From positions 30,141,106 to 30,205,105 of the forward strand of contig NC_089789.1 in the NCBI RefSeq assembly GCF_040412425.1: DNA of 64,000 nt. The letters run 5' to 3'. Positions within the stretch are counted from its first letter, which is position 1. Every line of letters starts with the position of its first letter. The notes below the pieces were generated by a model. The model saw only the letters and a program-made list of their open reading frames with translations. It made no database searches and was not told the origin of the DNA. Positions 31,700 through 43,559 of this stretch are shown one piece after another. The translations under genes and the position numbers were made by a program. Origin of the DNA: Macrobrachium rosenbergii (taxonomy: Eukaryota; Arthropoda; Malacostraca; Decapoda; Palaemonidae).

Positions 31700-32010
31700 C
31701 AGGCTCATAACTAAACTCTTAATTTTGCTGGAGTTCAGCTTCCTCCCCAAATTAGTACTGTATATTACTTTCACAGATATCAGTTAAGGTAGACAACACT
31801 ACCTGTGAAATACCATTTAATTAGGTCTGGACTCACTATAAATACCATTAACAAACTCTTTCTGTTGCTAATCAATTAAAAATCCTGTGAATGGGAGCAA
31901 GGACATGGACATGGCCTCTCACATCTGATTGACAAAGTTTACATATGAGAGCCTGGTGGTTATCCAAGTCAAAAGCAGCACCAAAATCTATTTCAGCAAG
32001 ACTGGATTCA
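31700..32010 (-). pseudogene. Second non-LTR reverse transcriptase relic
   Basis: The minus strand reads AEIDFGAAFDLDNHQALICK, matching the D-F-S-x-A-F-D-x-V-N-H-x-x-L motif of a LINE palm domain, followed by frames with several stops. The motif differs from the relic at 28755-30080 (AYDR type), so a second LINE lineage is likely. Confidence 0.65.
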
Positions 32011-32325
32011 TCCACTGTGAAGGTTGTATTGGATGTAACTGCAGGCATAGCCTTTTAGGGAGCAAAGACCTAGAATCATGGTAGTAGAGTACTTAAATAA
32101 AGGCTTTGAAAACATCTTTTCTATCTATTCCTGGTATTAGGTCCTATACGCTTTCCACTCAAAGAGTCAAACCCAGGATGTTTAAATCCAGATCTGAAAC
32201 TGTGATATATCTGGATTTAGACATTACCATGGCCACCTTACCTTTCAGTCTGCTACCTGCAGCTGTTCATCCATAAGCCACAGCTGCCAGGAACTTTCCA
32301 TTAACAATTCTAGCATGATACCCTC

Positions 32326-32640
32326 CTCCCCATAGGAGGGTAGTGCCATCAGTGCACCTCATGCGGTGCACTGTAGGCTTTACTTAAGGTTCTTTGCAGT
32401 GTGCCTTTGGCCCCTAGCTGCAACCCCCTTCATTCCTTTTACTGTACCTCCTGTCATATTCTTTCTTCCTTCTTACATTCCACCCTCTCCTAACAACTGA
32501 TTCATAGTGCAACATCGAGGTTTTCCTCCTGTTACATCTTTCAAACCTTATACTGTCAATTTCCATTCCGGTGCTGAATGACCTCATAGGTTCCAGTGCT
32601 TGGCCTTGGGCCTAAATTCTATGTTCAATTCAATTCAATA
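32326..32640 (-). repeat. SINE-like family A, inverted copy
   Basis: Complement of the family landmarks in reverse order, ending with the complement of the GAATTGAACATAGAATTTAG-type head at about 32640. Confidence 0.88.
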
Positions 32641-35600
32641 TACCCTCCTTATCAACAGACCAAAAGAAAGGAAAGGTTCAATGATAACATTCCCGAGGAT
32701 CTAGAGCCCCATCATTTTTTTTACATACCATTAAGTACTTTAATCAGACCAATGTATTACACTCCAAGAATCTTAAGAAGACTGCCCAAAGAATTTGTTT
32801 TTAATGACAGCTGAAAATGAGTGCAAGGCAAAGTTTAAGAAGTTAGGCAGACAGGTGGGAAGAGAACCAAGGGAACAGAATGAAAAGTGATATGTACAAA
32901 ACCAAATTGCTACCATCTAGTGTTCTGTAATTATTGAATCTGTATGGCCATGTTTGTTGTATATGTGAACAGTCACCTGTTGTCAAACTTGTATCAGTTA
33001 ATGATCATTATCATGCATCATTGGTATATAGGGCACTGAGCAAAGTAATACCTTCCATAACTGCACGTTGATAACTGGCAACCATCACCACAACCGGAAA
33101 TCTGGTATATGAAAGTGCTGTACTGTATTAAATTTTCTTGAAAAGTGACTATCACTGCTGATCATTAACATTAACTTGATATCACCAGTCACTGGCAACC
33201 TTGCTGCTCAGTTGAGTGGCAATCTTGGTATCCAAGCTATCTATATTTCTGATCATAAAATTAATACCTATCCATTGTATTGACAGTGATGGTTATTCAT
33301 TTAAATCAGACTGAATTACTGATCTTCCAAAGGCATATGGAAGGACTGGCATTCTAGCTCAAAGACCAGGAAGGGGTAAACTAAAATAGTGCAGTTTTCT
33401 CTTCCTAATCAGAAGCACTAACTTGAACAACAGTAGGACTGAGATGACTTCTCTTACTTAACACCCCACAGAAAATGTGCCTAATGATACAGAAATTAAT
33501 TTTGGTCAAGGACAAATGGTCTACAATATCACCAATGTGTTTGAATGCCTGTGCCAACCTACTGGTTTTACAAAAGCTGTGAGTGGCAGTTATGAAAATG
33601 AGCAAACTATCCATACTGAAGTAACTCCCTACTATTGCATATTGTGGTTATTAAACATTACCCTAGGTGGAGCTGAATATGCATATAAGTATGGCATTTA
33701 TCCCTCTTTCTTAGCATTTCTCACACCTGCAAAATACTTGTTAACACAAGATCATTCTTCCAGCCCTTGCTTTTAATACTTTGCAGTTGACCTTTCCAAA
33801 GTACAAAGTATGAGTTGTTACACTGATGTTTATTTTGCTTTACCTTGTTGGTTGAAACCATCATCAGGATGAAAATTCAGTTCTTCAAAGATACTGGATG
33901 CCCTCTTTTTCCAGAGGCATTATTAGCTATACACCAGGCATCTCTTCTGAGGGAAGTTAGTAGTAAACACAGCCAAACCACCACTGTTTCACAGAATCTT
34001 AGTAATTGAATGGTAACGTGAGTTTATTATGTCGCAGCACCTCACTTGAAGTTACATTTAGCTTTCTGAGCACTGATCTTGGTTTACGTTGGTTGTAAAG
34101 TTGATTATTGCTGCACTAGTTGATCTTGACATACCAAATCAGTCTACTTGATAGTTTAAGACACCTTTCTGGTTAGTTTTTATATAGGGATGTATTCCTC
34201 TCTTCAGTGTTCCATTCATTTATGTGTAAAAAATATTTTTTATGTCTGTAATACATGTGTAATGCTCTCTAACCAAAAAATGAGTTTTGAAACTTCTTCC
34301 CCATGGAAACCACTCCTGCAGGCCTATTTGTAATTATATTAATAAGTATTTTGTAGCAATTACACCAGTTTGTAAGGCCTATTAATTGATGAAATTTATT
34401 TATAAAAGCAACAGTAAAACAAGTTATTTCCTTGTTTATTATCAAGTAGTTTAACAAGATCAATGAATCGCAGTTCTAGAACCTCAAAAGGTTCTCCCAA
34501 GGGATATATACTTATATTAAAGGTGAAAAAGAGGAAAGTGAAGAGATGAACATTTGAAAGCAGAAAACAATGAAACATGGCCAAGAGAATGAGCTCATGT
34601 TAAGAGGCCTCATTTGAATGTTTTCATATGGTCAGAAATGTTTTCATCTTAAACAGAGCAATATTTAATGAAATGTTGGGGTGAAGGGAATTACAGAGTG
34701 TGAATTTGATAGCAAACCTTTCACAGAGTTCCATTTTAAACCTGGCTCTTTATAGTTCCTGTCATTGTAGCCAAGCACCTACAGAAAATATATATAGCCA
34801 AAAATCAAGAATATTCTGAGTTTACAAAGTAACAAAGGGCCAAAATATTATCCTAATTGGGTGTAAAACATTTCATAGCATTCTCAGAGGCGTTGAACAG
34901 CCAAGAAATGTTCCAGCTCTTGTCCTTTGACCTAAACCTCATAATCAATCTGTTTCAAATTAACAACCATGACCTACATCTTCTGAGTAAAATACAGCAT
35001 TGTTTGAAAATACCGAATATTCTAATACCTATTTGATTGCAGTACTGAATATCCAAAGGGTTCCAGAGCCAGGTCATCATATGTCATGTAAAATTACTTA
35101 CAGTCCCAATGACAATGAGGTGTACTGGTTGTGTCCAAGACAAATTCTTGAGAACTGATTTTTCTGTTTCTTAGGTTTGTGTGACTTTCTAGATATCATT
35201 ACATATTATTAGTTGCATAAACAAAGCCAACAGCTGTACAACATTGAAGATACTACGTAACAGTAAAGTATGTAAACAGTATGATTAATACTGTAGTATT
35301 CTGATTTGACATAAAACACTACATGCCATGTTGATCAAATTTTTGGTATGTTTGTGATTACATCATTTATGCAAGGAAGGAATTAATTTTGACAATAAGT
35401 ATCTGAACCTTCCTATTTCACCACATTCTGTAATGACTCTAATGGAGTCCTTGCTAATTTAAGACTAGTGTCACCAATCCTCGCAGATATGCTTATTTCT
35501 CAATAAACTAAAATATTTGGTAGTGTAAAGCTCATGAAGAAGGGAATGCCAGTGGGTAGAAAAATGAAATGCTAAAGAAAGGTGTACTACTCAAGATGTG

Positions 35601-35915
35601 AGGTTACTATAATGAAGTGAAAAGACAAAAAAGACATGTTATGATTGTCTACCCCTCACAATGCACATACAGCTGAAACTGACAAACAAAGAAATAAACA
35701 ACTCAGAAAAAACTCAAAGGGTAGTATAAATAAAGCTGGCTAACTACCGAGTTGAAGAAAAAGAGGAAAACGAAGTGAAATATAAATCTTTTTTGCATAA
35801 TGGACTTGGGCATTATGGAATTCATTCATTATCTATCAGAAACATGGAGGAAATTCTTCAGCTTTGAAGTGTACCGAATACACACAATAGACTGCATAAT
35901 AAGAGATATCATTCC
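32641..35915. other. AT-rich, no gene seen
   Basis: Opposed ORFs near 33405-33776 lack recognisable domains or splice signals. Nothing else stands out. Confidence 0.5.
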
Positions 35916-35934
35916 CCAATTCTATCTTAAAAAG

Positions 35935-36165
35935 GAGAAAAGCCTGGGACATCACCACATCCACTTTGTCTGACAGGGAGACACTTCCCTGATATAATTC
36001 CTCCCACTGAAAAAACAGAAGAATCCTACAACGGTGTTTAATGAACAGCTGGAAAAGAAATGCAGCAGGGAAAAAAGTTAGACAAGAAAGTGGGTATTTC
36101 TGTCCAGATTGTGAAGTCAGGTTTTGTGGGGTACCATGTTTCAAGATTTACCATACATACATATC
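35935..36165 (+). pseudogene. piggyBac-type transposase C-terminal relic
   Basis: One frame reads LTGRHFPDIIPPTEKTEES, the linker conserved before the C-terminal zinc ribbon of piggyBac/PGBD transposases. After frame changes it reads KKCSRE, then GYFCPDCEVRFCGVPCFKIY, the C-x2-C ... C-x3-CF-x-x-Y ribbon. Upstream catalytic Asp motifs were not seen, so only the 3' end survives. Frameshifts and a stop after NGV mark it as dead. Confidence 0.75.
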
Positions 36166-38461
36166 TTAGCTAAAATTAAGGACACACTTTGGAATTTTGC
36201 ATGAAAGAGTACTTAGAATGATCTATAAATCGTACTTCTTTATTTTTTTACTTAAGATATACTATATAATTTTAGGTGTTACTTCACCATAAAAATAGAA
36301 TCTCTCTCTCACCCTTATAATGGGAAATAGTATTGTACTGTAATACTGGAATGCTGCTTGAACAAGTAAATACATACAGAATGGTGCATGAATCATATAA
36401 CTGTTTCTATTTTCTCTAAACCATCATAACCTTCAAAGTAAACCATATGAAACATTGTAAAAACTCTATGATGTTTCAAGAGTATTAATGCTGCATCTTT
36501 ACAATATCCTATAATTGAAAAATTTTTCTATTATTCTATGAATCATAAGTTAATCAGGGCATATAAGACTAAATAAAAGCACAATATCAAACTCTACAAG
36601 TATGCCTACTATTTTAAGAATACCTTCATAAGCTACATCGCACTGTCAAGCTAATGAAAGATACCTAAAAAAATATATGGTATGTGACACAAGGAACGTT
36701 AAATAAATAAGAATGACCTATTGGGCAATTCTCACTCCTTGACCTCTTGTTCTTTGGCAAATGCATAATTCACAGAAAGTGAAAGTATAAAATAACCAAA
36801 GATCTATTAATGAAATTACATCAGTTCAGTTGTTTTCATGTCCAATTCAAATATAGTTCAGTTGTTTTCATGTCCAATTCAGATATAATACTGAGTCATA
36901 TCAAATGTCATTTGGTACATTTCTTTCCACTTGTACAATACTCACTCCATACTTATTTTTCATACGACACTAAATCTTCTAGAATAATCTTCAAATATCA
37001 CACTTTTGACAAATGGGGTCCTAAAAGTTGTCAGAAAAAACAGCAGTTTGATTCTAGAAATGATTCTGCATTTAAATATAACATCACTTACATGACTTAC
37101 TCATGTCACTTGGCTGATGCTGAACGTAGCTTCATTCAGCATCGTGTGGCCACTGTAAAGGATACCCTACAGTGCTCTGTCTTTGTTTACATCACACTGA
37201 GCCATATCCTAAGAAATCTGGATGACTGAATGTTCTGAGAATCTTGAAGTGTATTTTGTGCAACTGAATTGAGATTACTGAAAAGTTTAACTGTGTATCT
37301 GAAGTATTGTGAATGTAATGAAAATGTTTACCAAGGAGAGAGTAAAGGGATACGGTTGATGACTTTGTCCAGTTTGGAAATTATGGATTTTTTTATTTTC
37401 CTAGTGTACCTTCTTGTAGATTTTTTTATATTCAATGCATTGGCATTTTATTTTCATGTCTTAATGTTTCCAATTTTGTTGAACTCAACTTATTTTGACT
37501 GATAAAACAAGATATTTATAACAATATGTGTACTAGTTTTTTCCATCATATATAAGAGAATTTTCATTGCCAACAAACAAACAAAATTAGACAAATGAAG
37601 ACCAATAAGTTCACATGTAACTGTTAATGTTTATTCACCTTTGACAGTTGTACCTTACAATGACTAAAACAGATGGTAACAAGTTTACTGAGGTACTGCC
37701 CTGTATACTCCTGATGGTACAGTAACATTTCCCTGTACTGTACTTAAAGTAATAAGTGCATATTAGAATTAAAGGCATTTCTCGTGGAAATGAGATACTT
37801 TACAAGAGATTAAAATTACCTATGAACAGTTATTACTGGCAGATATCAGGGGCAAAATGTACAGGTGAAAACAACAGTTTCATTGCTTCTGAATGTACAT
37901 ACAATTACTGTATTTTGCCATTATTTTACCTTAACATTAATTCACAATCACAGCTAGTGTCAGACAATTCAAACTATGACAGACATTCCAAAAAAGCATT
38001 TGGAGACACTCACCTCCACCAAGACTGAAAAATCCAAAAACCCTGCCCACTGCTAAAAAGTCCTGTATGCATTCAACCTGCAAACCCCTACAAAAAATCC
38101 TTATCAGGATGGCAACCTACCCCTAAAACTAACCTTAACTTCATATATTATTTAGCACACTGTAGATGATCGTAAATGTTTTCTATAACACATTTTTGGC
38201 TCACGTTGTACCCCTTTATAAATTTCATTTTTCCTCCAATCCTCAGATTTATTTTGGCACACCTGTCCAATTCTTTAGTGTTACCTTGTTTTATTTTTTC
38301 ACTTTTCCTTTAAAAAAAAACCATCTCATTACAAATGCAAGGCCTTCAAGTGTACAAAAATTACTCAATAGCCTAGTTATAATAACACTAATAATTAACA
38401 AACATTACCACGCATAAATCTAGCACGCTAACCAACCTGGCTCCAAAGATTTAGACAAAAT
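36166..38461. other. AT-rich, no supported gene
   Basis: A 139-codon plus frame at 36810-37229 is the longest non-repetitive ORF here, but it starts in a 32-bp direct repeat (36824-36890), is rich in Phe, Tyr, Ser and Ile as expected of AT-rich DNA, and matches no family known to me. Confidence 0.4.
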
Positions 38462-38780
38462 ATGGAATGGAATGGAATGGAATATAGAATATTCGCCAGA
38501 GGCCAAGTGCTGGGACCTATGAGGTCATTCAGCGCTGAAAGGAAAATAGAGTAAAAAGGTTTGAATGGTGTAACAGGAGGAAAACCTTGCAGTTGCACTA
38601 TGAAACAATTGTTAGGAGAGGGAGGAAAGTGAGACGGAAGAAAGTAAATATGAAAGGAGGTACAGTAAAGGGAATGAAAGGGGTTGCAGCTAGGGGCCAA
38701 AGGGACACTGCAAAGACCCATAGGTAATGCCTACAATGCACCCATGAGATGCACTGACAGCACCACTCCCCTACGGGGTA
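38462..38780 (+). repeat. SINE-like family A copy with (GGAAT)n head
   Basis: Begins with TGGAATGGAATGGAATGGAA, then the usual landmarks and a CTACGGGGT end. Confidence 0.88.
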
Positions 38781-39308
38781 TAAGCACAATATCGCAACAA
38801 AAGAGCACAATATGCACGACACTCACCCTTCCTATGAGCATATAAAAGCCAAAGCCTTTTCCACAGTGACTGTTATCTTCTGAACTTATAGAAGAAGGAA
38901 GAGCTAGTATAAATAACTACTAATTCTGCTGTTGACCTTATGAAGCTATGGAAGAAGAATTATACCCTACTTGTGTGAAAAAGGGAAAAAATCCAGTTTC
39001 AGGGGCAAGAGCTTGGGGTTTGCCTTACCTACATTCCATAAACCTGGTACACTAAGAATTTATATAATGCACAAAAATTCAGCAATAGTAGAGTCTTTGG
39101 GGTCTACAGTTTTTTATTATGAACTTTTTCCAGCACTGGACTTTGCTAAATAACTCATTTCACATATTTACTAAACTCATTTCATGTACAGACTCAACAG
39201 TTTAAAGAATTGATTGTAAAATAAGTCAGTGCCGATACAAAAGCATATTAGTTAGTTTATATGCACACTAATTACACTACACATATAAAAAGGCTATAAA
39301 AAAGTAAA
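38781..39308. other. No gene seen
   Basis: Short frames only; nothing recognisable. Confidence 0.5.
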
Positions 39309-39610
39309 ATGACAAATTTTAATTAATTTGTATTTTTCATAGCTAACAAACCTTCAGTCTTAGCATGAGGATAAAATCTTCTAGCGCCAGCTGGAAATCG
39401 GTAAAAAACATATAAAATTGTAGAACAAGATATTGGTGACAACGGGGTTTGGCCAATTGGATGAGAGAGAAGGCACCAGCTGACCTCATTTCACCCAAGA
39501 GTCCCATGACGCATCAGGGAATTACTTGAGGGGCAGCAAGAGGTGGGCAATGTACGTTAAGACCATAGTTTGTTAGCTATGAAAAATACAAATTAATTAA
39601 AATTTGTCAT
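39309..39610. mobile_element. MITE-like element with perfect 43-bp inverted repeats
   Basis: 39309-39351 (ATGACAAATTTTAATTAATT to AACAAAC) is exactly inverted at 39568-39610. The 216-bp interior has no ORF. No clear target duplication was found. It lies about 0.5 kb from the DIRS relic, so it could instead be part of that element's terminal structure. Confidence 0.85.
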
Positions 39611-40134
39611 TTCTTCATATGCAGAACAAACCTAGGTCTTATCAAGAGGACCAACTGGAGGTTCAGCACACCTGGTCTCATTTCCTGGTCAGGCTAAAGC
39701 AGATGAAGGAGACACATGCCTCTGACTTGTCAGATAAAAAAGTTTACCAAACAGTCAGACTACTGAGCTCATACACAATGTGGAGGAACACTGTATAAGT
39801 GGAGGTTAAACAGCTATATCTGTTCTGACAAACAAACCCATGTTAGCCACCAATTTGTTTGTTATCATTCCTCTTTCCCCTTGTCAGAGAGAGGAAGGAC
39901 TAGCTTCTGCAAGGAAAATATTCACGTAAGAATAAACTTTCTCAAACAGAAAGGCCACTTGTTCACCTGTATCTGACCAGTTCCAGCTCATGACGGGTCA
40001 ATCTTACTACTGCCCGTGGATAGAGAAGAAGGGGAAAAGGGAAAAGAAAAAAGACCAGTCATCTCATTCACTCTCACTTTAATATCATTATCTTAGGTAA
40101 GATACAAACTGTCCCGCTAGGGGCACAGGATGAG

Positions 40135-41280
40135 CTACACTTGTTGAGCAGCCACCACCAGACCCAAGGAAAAAGTCAAGGACCTGTGAGCAACGTCCCA
40201 AAGATAAAAGGATGTGAAGGTGGTTTGATGAAGCCAACTACCAGCCTTCAAAATCCTATGAACAGATAAGTTCTTAAAAGCTAATGAAGGGCCTAAACCC
40301 CTTTCATCATGTGTTCTTGCACACACTGTGTTAGAATCCGAGGTTGTAGAAGAGCTATAAGCACGACTAATAACCTCACAGCCAGGAGATGGCATTTTTG
40401 AATACTTCTTTCTTGATCAAGCCTGTGCTTACAAAAAAGTCTTTACCACCCCCGCCTGAGGTGATGAGTCCTTTTTAGGTAACCATGCAGTGTTCTGACA
40501 GGACATAAGAGCAATTCGTCTGGGTCGTTATTAACAAAATCTCCCTGGGGAAGGGATGGAAAAGGATTCAAATCTGTCATCATGAATCTAAGGATTTTGA
40601 GCCTTAGTTACAAATTCCGGTACAAGTTCAAAGGCTGTGGACCCCCAACCCCTCGTGTGTTTAACATTAGAAGAGAGACCATGGAGTTCTCCTGCTCTCT
40701 TCAATGAAACTAAAGGCAGTAAGAAGATCATTTTAAGGGTCAAGTCTGTGCCCGATGACCGTCGTAACGGTTCATATGGGGCTCGAGTGAGACTACTTAG
40801 CACCAGCGTCAGGTCCCAACTAGGGAGGTTTAAGTTCTCTAGGAGAACAAGACTGCTCAAAGCTTTTGAGTAGCATTGAGATTTTCCAAGAAGAAGAAAG
40901 GTCCACATCTTTTAGGTGCACAACCAAACCCAAAGCAGCCCGTAGCCTTTGATGGCAGACACAGAAAGACTTTTCTCCCTCCTGAGAAAAACTAGGAAAT
41001 CTGCTATTTCCTGAACAGAAGTTCTGACTGGAGAGAGAACCCTTCAATGACACCAATCACAGTAGATGGCCCATATTCCCTGGTATACGGCTGAGGAAGA
41101 TCTTCTGAGATAGCCAGACATCTCTGTCGCTGCTCTGCGAGAAAAGCCTCTTGGAAGGATCTCTCTGGGAACTGCTGACAGCAGGGACAGTAGATCAGGG
41201 AACTTTTCTGCATGAGGCCACCAGGGAGCTACAAGGGTTATCCTGAGACTATAAACTCCAATACAAAAATTCATATTGAA
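40135..41280 (-). pseudogene. DIRS-type tyrosine recombinase relic
   Basis: Read on the minus strand from high to low coordinates, broken frames give the order seen in DIRS retrotransposon recombinases: VAPWWPHAEKFPDLLSLLSA (41.2 kb), QGIWAIYCDWCH, SAxxG-like QRLRAALGLVVHLKDVDLSS (40.95 kb), LPSWDLTLVLSSLTRAPYEP with LKRAGELHGLSS (40.7 kb; R in GRRxSELHAL context), and a degraded R-x-H-x-x-R (CARTHDERGLG) with TTFTSFYLWDV (40.2 kb). At least three frameshifts separate these blocks. No reverse transcriptase of the same element is seen. Confidence 0.75.
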
Positions 41281-41559
41281 ATGGTTTCACAGCAAAATAG
41301 CTGGATTATGTTCCATAAAATTCTATATCAAGCCACCTCCCCCCAACAAATATTAATACAGTTTAAGAGCAAAGCAACATCGAATAATTTTATGTTACAG
41401 TACTAAGAAAATGGTAAAAAGTAAAATAGTTACTCTCAACACCATGTCATCTCCCTAACTGGATGTTACAAGTCTGAATACCTTACAGTTGGAAGCATCT
41501 TTGCTATACATAAACAACAACTGCTGATACACCTCATTTTATCTCAAATTATGCCTGCA

Positions 41560-41735
41560 AATTGCCATCAAGAAGTCTATTCTCTAAGGTGTTTTGGGTT
41601 AGATATGTAGATGATTGTTTTTGTATAGTAAGAGAAAATGTAAATATACCTGATCTCTTGCAAACAATTAACAATCTTGTACCATCCATAAAAGAACATG
41701 CTGCCCAAATTAACAAACTATAACCCTGCCCCCCT
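41560..41735 (+). pseudogene. Penelope-like element reverse transcriptase fragment
   Basis: The frame KSLFSKVFWVRYVDDCFCIV, then LLQTINNLVPSIKEH, matches the W-x-RYVDD ... hinge ... N-x-L-x-P-S-I-K motif of Penelope-like reverse transcriptases. It ends at a stop after INKL. Orientation is opposite to the DIRS relic next to it. Confidence 0.7.
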
Positions 41736-42462
41736 TCTGATTTTGTATATAAGGCTCTCTCAACTTCTTTTGTATTCAGTGTGAACTTGAAAATGTATAA
41801 TAAACTTCGAAAGTACTTGTTCAAAGTCCCAGTTTTCACTCACCTTCTGGCGTGGATTTTATAATAAAATGCCATCATGCTGTCTATATACAAATAAAGA
41901 TATTTCTTACTTTGCAGAATGGTACAAAGTGGAGGTCGGATAAAATAAGACCAAGGCTAATCTCAACTGTAAGGACCAAAGCCCAAATACAGTGCAACAT
42001 ATGTGGCCAATGAGTACGGGGACCTCCTCTGATGGAAAAGGACTGTTCCCATTTATTACTGCAAAAATACAAAGCTGAAGAAGGTTTGTTTACTGTATAA
42101 ACACAGGCAGAATATTCATTGTTGTAAAACAATAAAATAAATATGTCAAGATCTCAGTAAGTTGCAAGTCTTCTGAGATAACAAAGTTAAAAAGCAACTG
42201 AAAGAACTTAATTTATTGCATGAATCTCTTAAAGTATTAAGTTTTTATAACATGAAACATTTTTCCATACAAACCTATCAATCATACAGAACTTAACAGG
42301 AGTTACTTAGTAAGTGACCCAAAAATAAGGGCTATATATGATTGACGGGTTGGAAATGATAATCTAAAAGTTTTTCTCAAGCTGTAAAACTTCGTAATTC
42401 AAAAAAACATAAATATGGTACCTTAAGTATAGAAATAAAAAAAATTATCTTCATATTAATGT

Positions 42463-43345
42463 AAAGATCCTTCCATCTTGTCACAGCAATTAAATTTTTC
42501 TTTGCTTATCCATGCTGTCGACAGCTTTCTTAAATATTGTACCTGTGAATTAGAGAGATATTCATCATTACAGCATAAGCTAAAAAAATCAGCTTTCATT
42601 TAATTTTGTTACATCACTGAAAACTTTTATTTCATTAACAGACTAACTTTATGACAGTATTTGTAATTTAAGCTCCAAATTTTTGGTAAATCTGATGTCC
42701 CCTGAAAAAGTAATCCCTACAGAACATAGCCATGATTACCTTTCATATTATACATCTTGGTTCTTGTATGATCCTTCCATCTCATCTCAGAAATTAAATT
42801 TTTCTTTCCATATCCACATTGTTTAGGGCTTTTCTCAAACTTTACACCTGTGAACAACAAAGAAATTCATTAGCATAAATTAAAGCAAAAAATATCTATA
42901 TTACATTTTGAATCATATTAACAACTTTTTATATTCTAACTTGTCATGGTAATCAAATTTTTATTTGCTTATCCAGTTTGTTTACGGCTTTTCTCAAATT
43001 GTGCACCTCTGAATTACAATGATATTCATCAGTACAGCATAAACTAAAATAATCAACTTTCATTACATTTCACACCTCACTGCAAACTTTCCTTTCATTA
43101 ACAAACTACCTAAATGAGTATTCATGATTCACGACATAAGTTTTTTAGCACATTTGATGTCACCTGAAAATATAGCCTGTATAGAATACACCAAAGGTTA
43201 CCTTTCATGTTATTCATGAGTAGTCTGCTTCTTGTACGGTCTTTCCAACTCATTTCAGCAATTAAATTGGTGTTTCCTCACCCACATCATTTAGGGCTTT
43301 TCAAAAATTTTGTACCTGTGAATCATAAAGCCATTCATTAGCAGA
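42463..43345 (-). repeat. Tandem array of exon-like cassettes, four units
   Basis: Cores at about 42463-42586, 42740-42880, 42940-43060 and 43202-43345 share a minus-strand order: a TTCACAG/TTCAGAG acceptor, GTACAAAATTTGAGAAAAGC-like sequence, AGAAAAATTTAATT, GATGGAAGGA, and in two units a GAAAG|GTAA donor. Spacing is about 290-300 bp, except one shortened gap. Intervening DNA is also duplicated. Confidence 0.75.
42740..42847 (-). CDS. Putative exon: the one open cassette of the tandem array
   Basis: 108 bp between acceptor GTTGTTCACAG and donor GTAATC. It is open in one frame, starts in phase 2 and ends in phase 1, so it is a symmetric exon that could be duplicated without shifting frame. 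It reads VKFEKSPKQCGYGKKNLISE, then MRWKDHTRTKMYNMK: Lys-rich, no family recognised. Sister cassettes at 43202-43315 and 42463-42541 carry stops or lack a donor. It may be a pseudogene, an exon of an unknown gene, or non-coding. Confidence 0.25.
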
Positions 43346-43559
43346 AACAAAAAAAATTCTGACTGCATTTTAAATCCTATTGACAACTTTTTTTTTATTT
43401 TCTACCTCCCAAAATGACAGTATGTATTCATGATACAAGACACTATTTCTAACATATCTGACACACCTGAAAACATAATCCATACAAAAGACAACACAGA
43501 ATACTGTTCATCCTACACATAAGAAGTCTGCTTCTTGTCTAGCTTGTTAAACATGAACC

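Noticed and set aside
36810..37229. 139-codon frame as a gene
   Set aside because: AT-driven composition, a 32-bp direct repeat at its start, no domain and no splice or poly(A) context. Kept only as a note.
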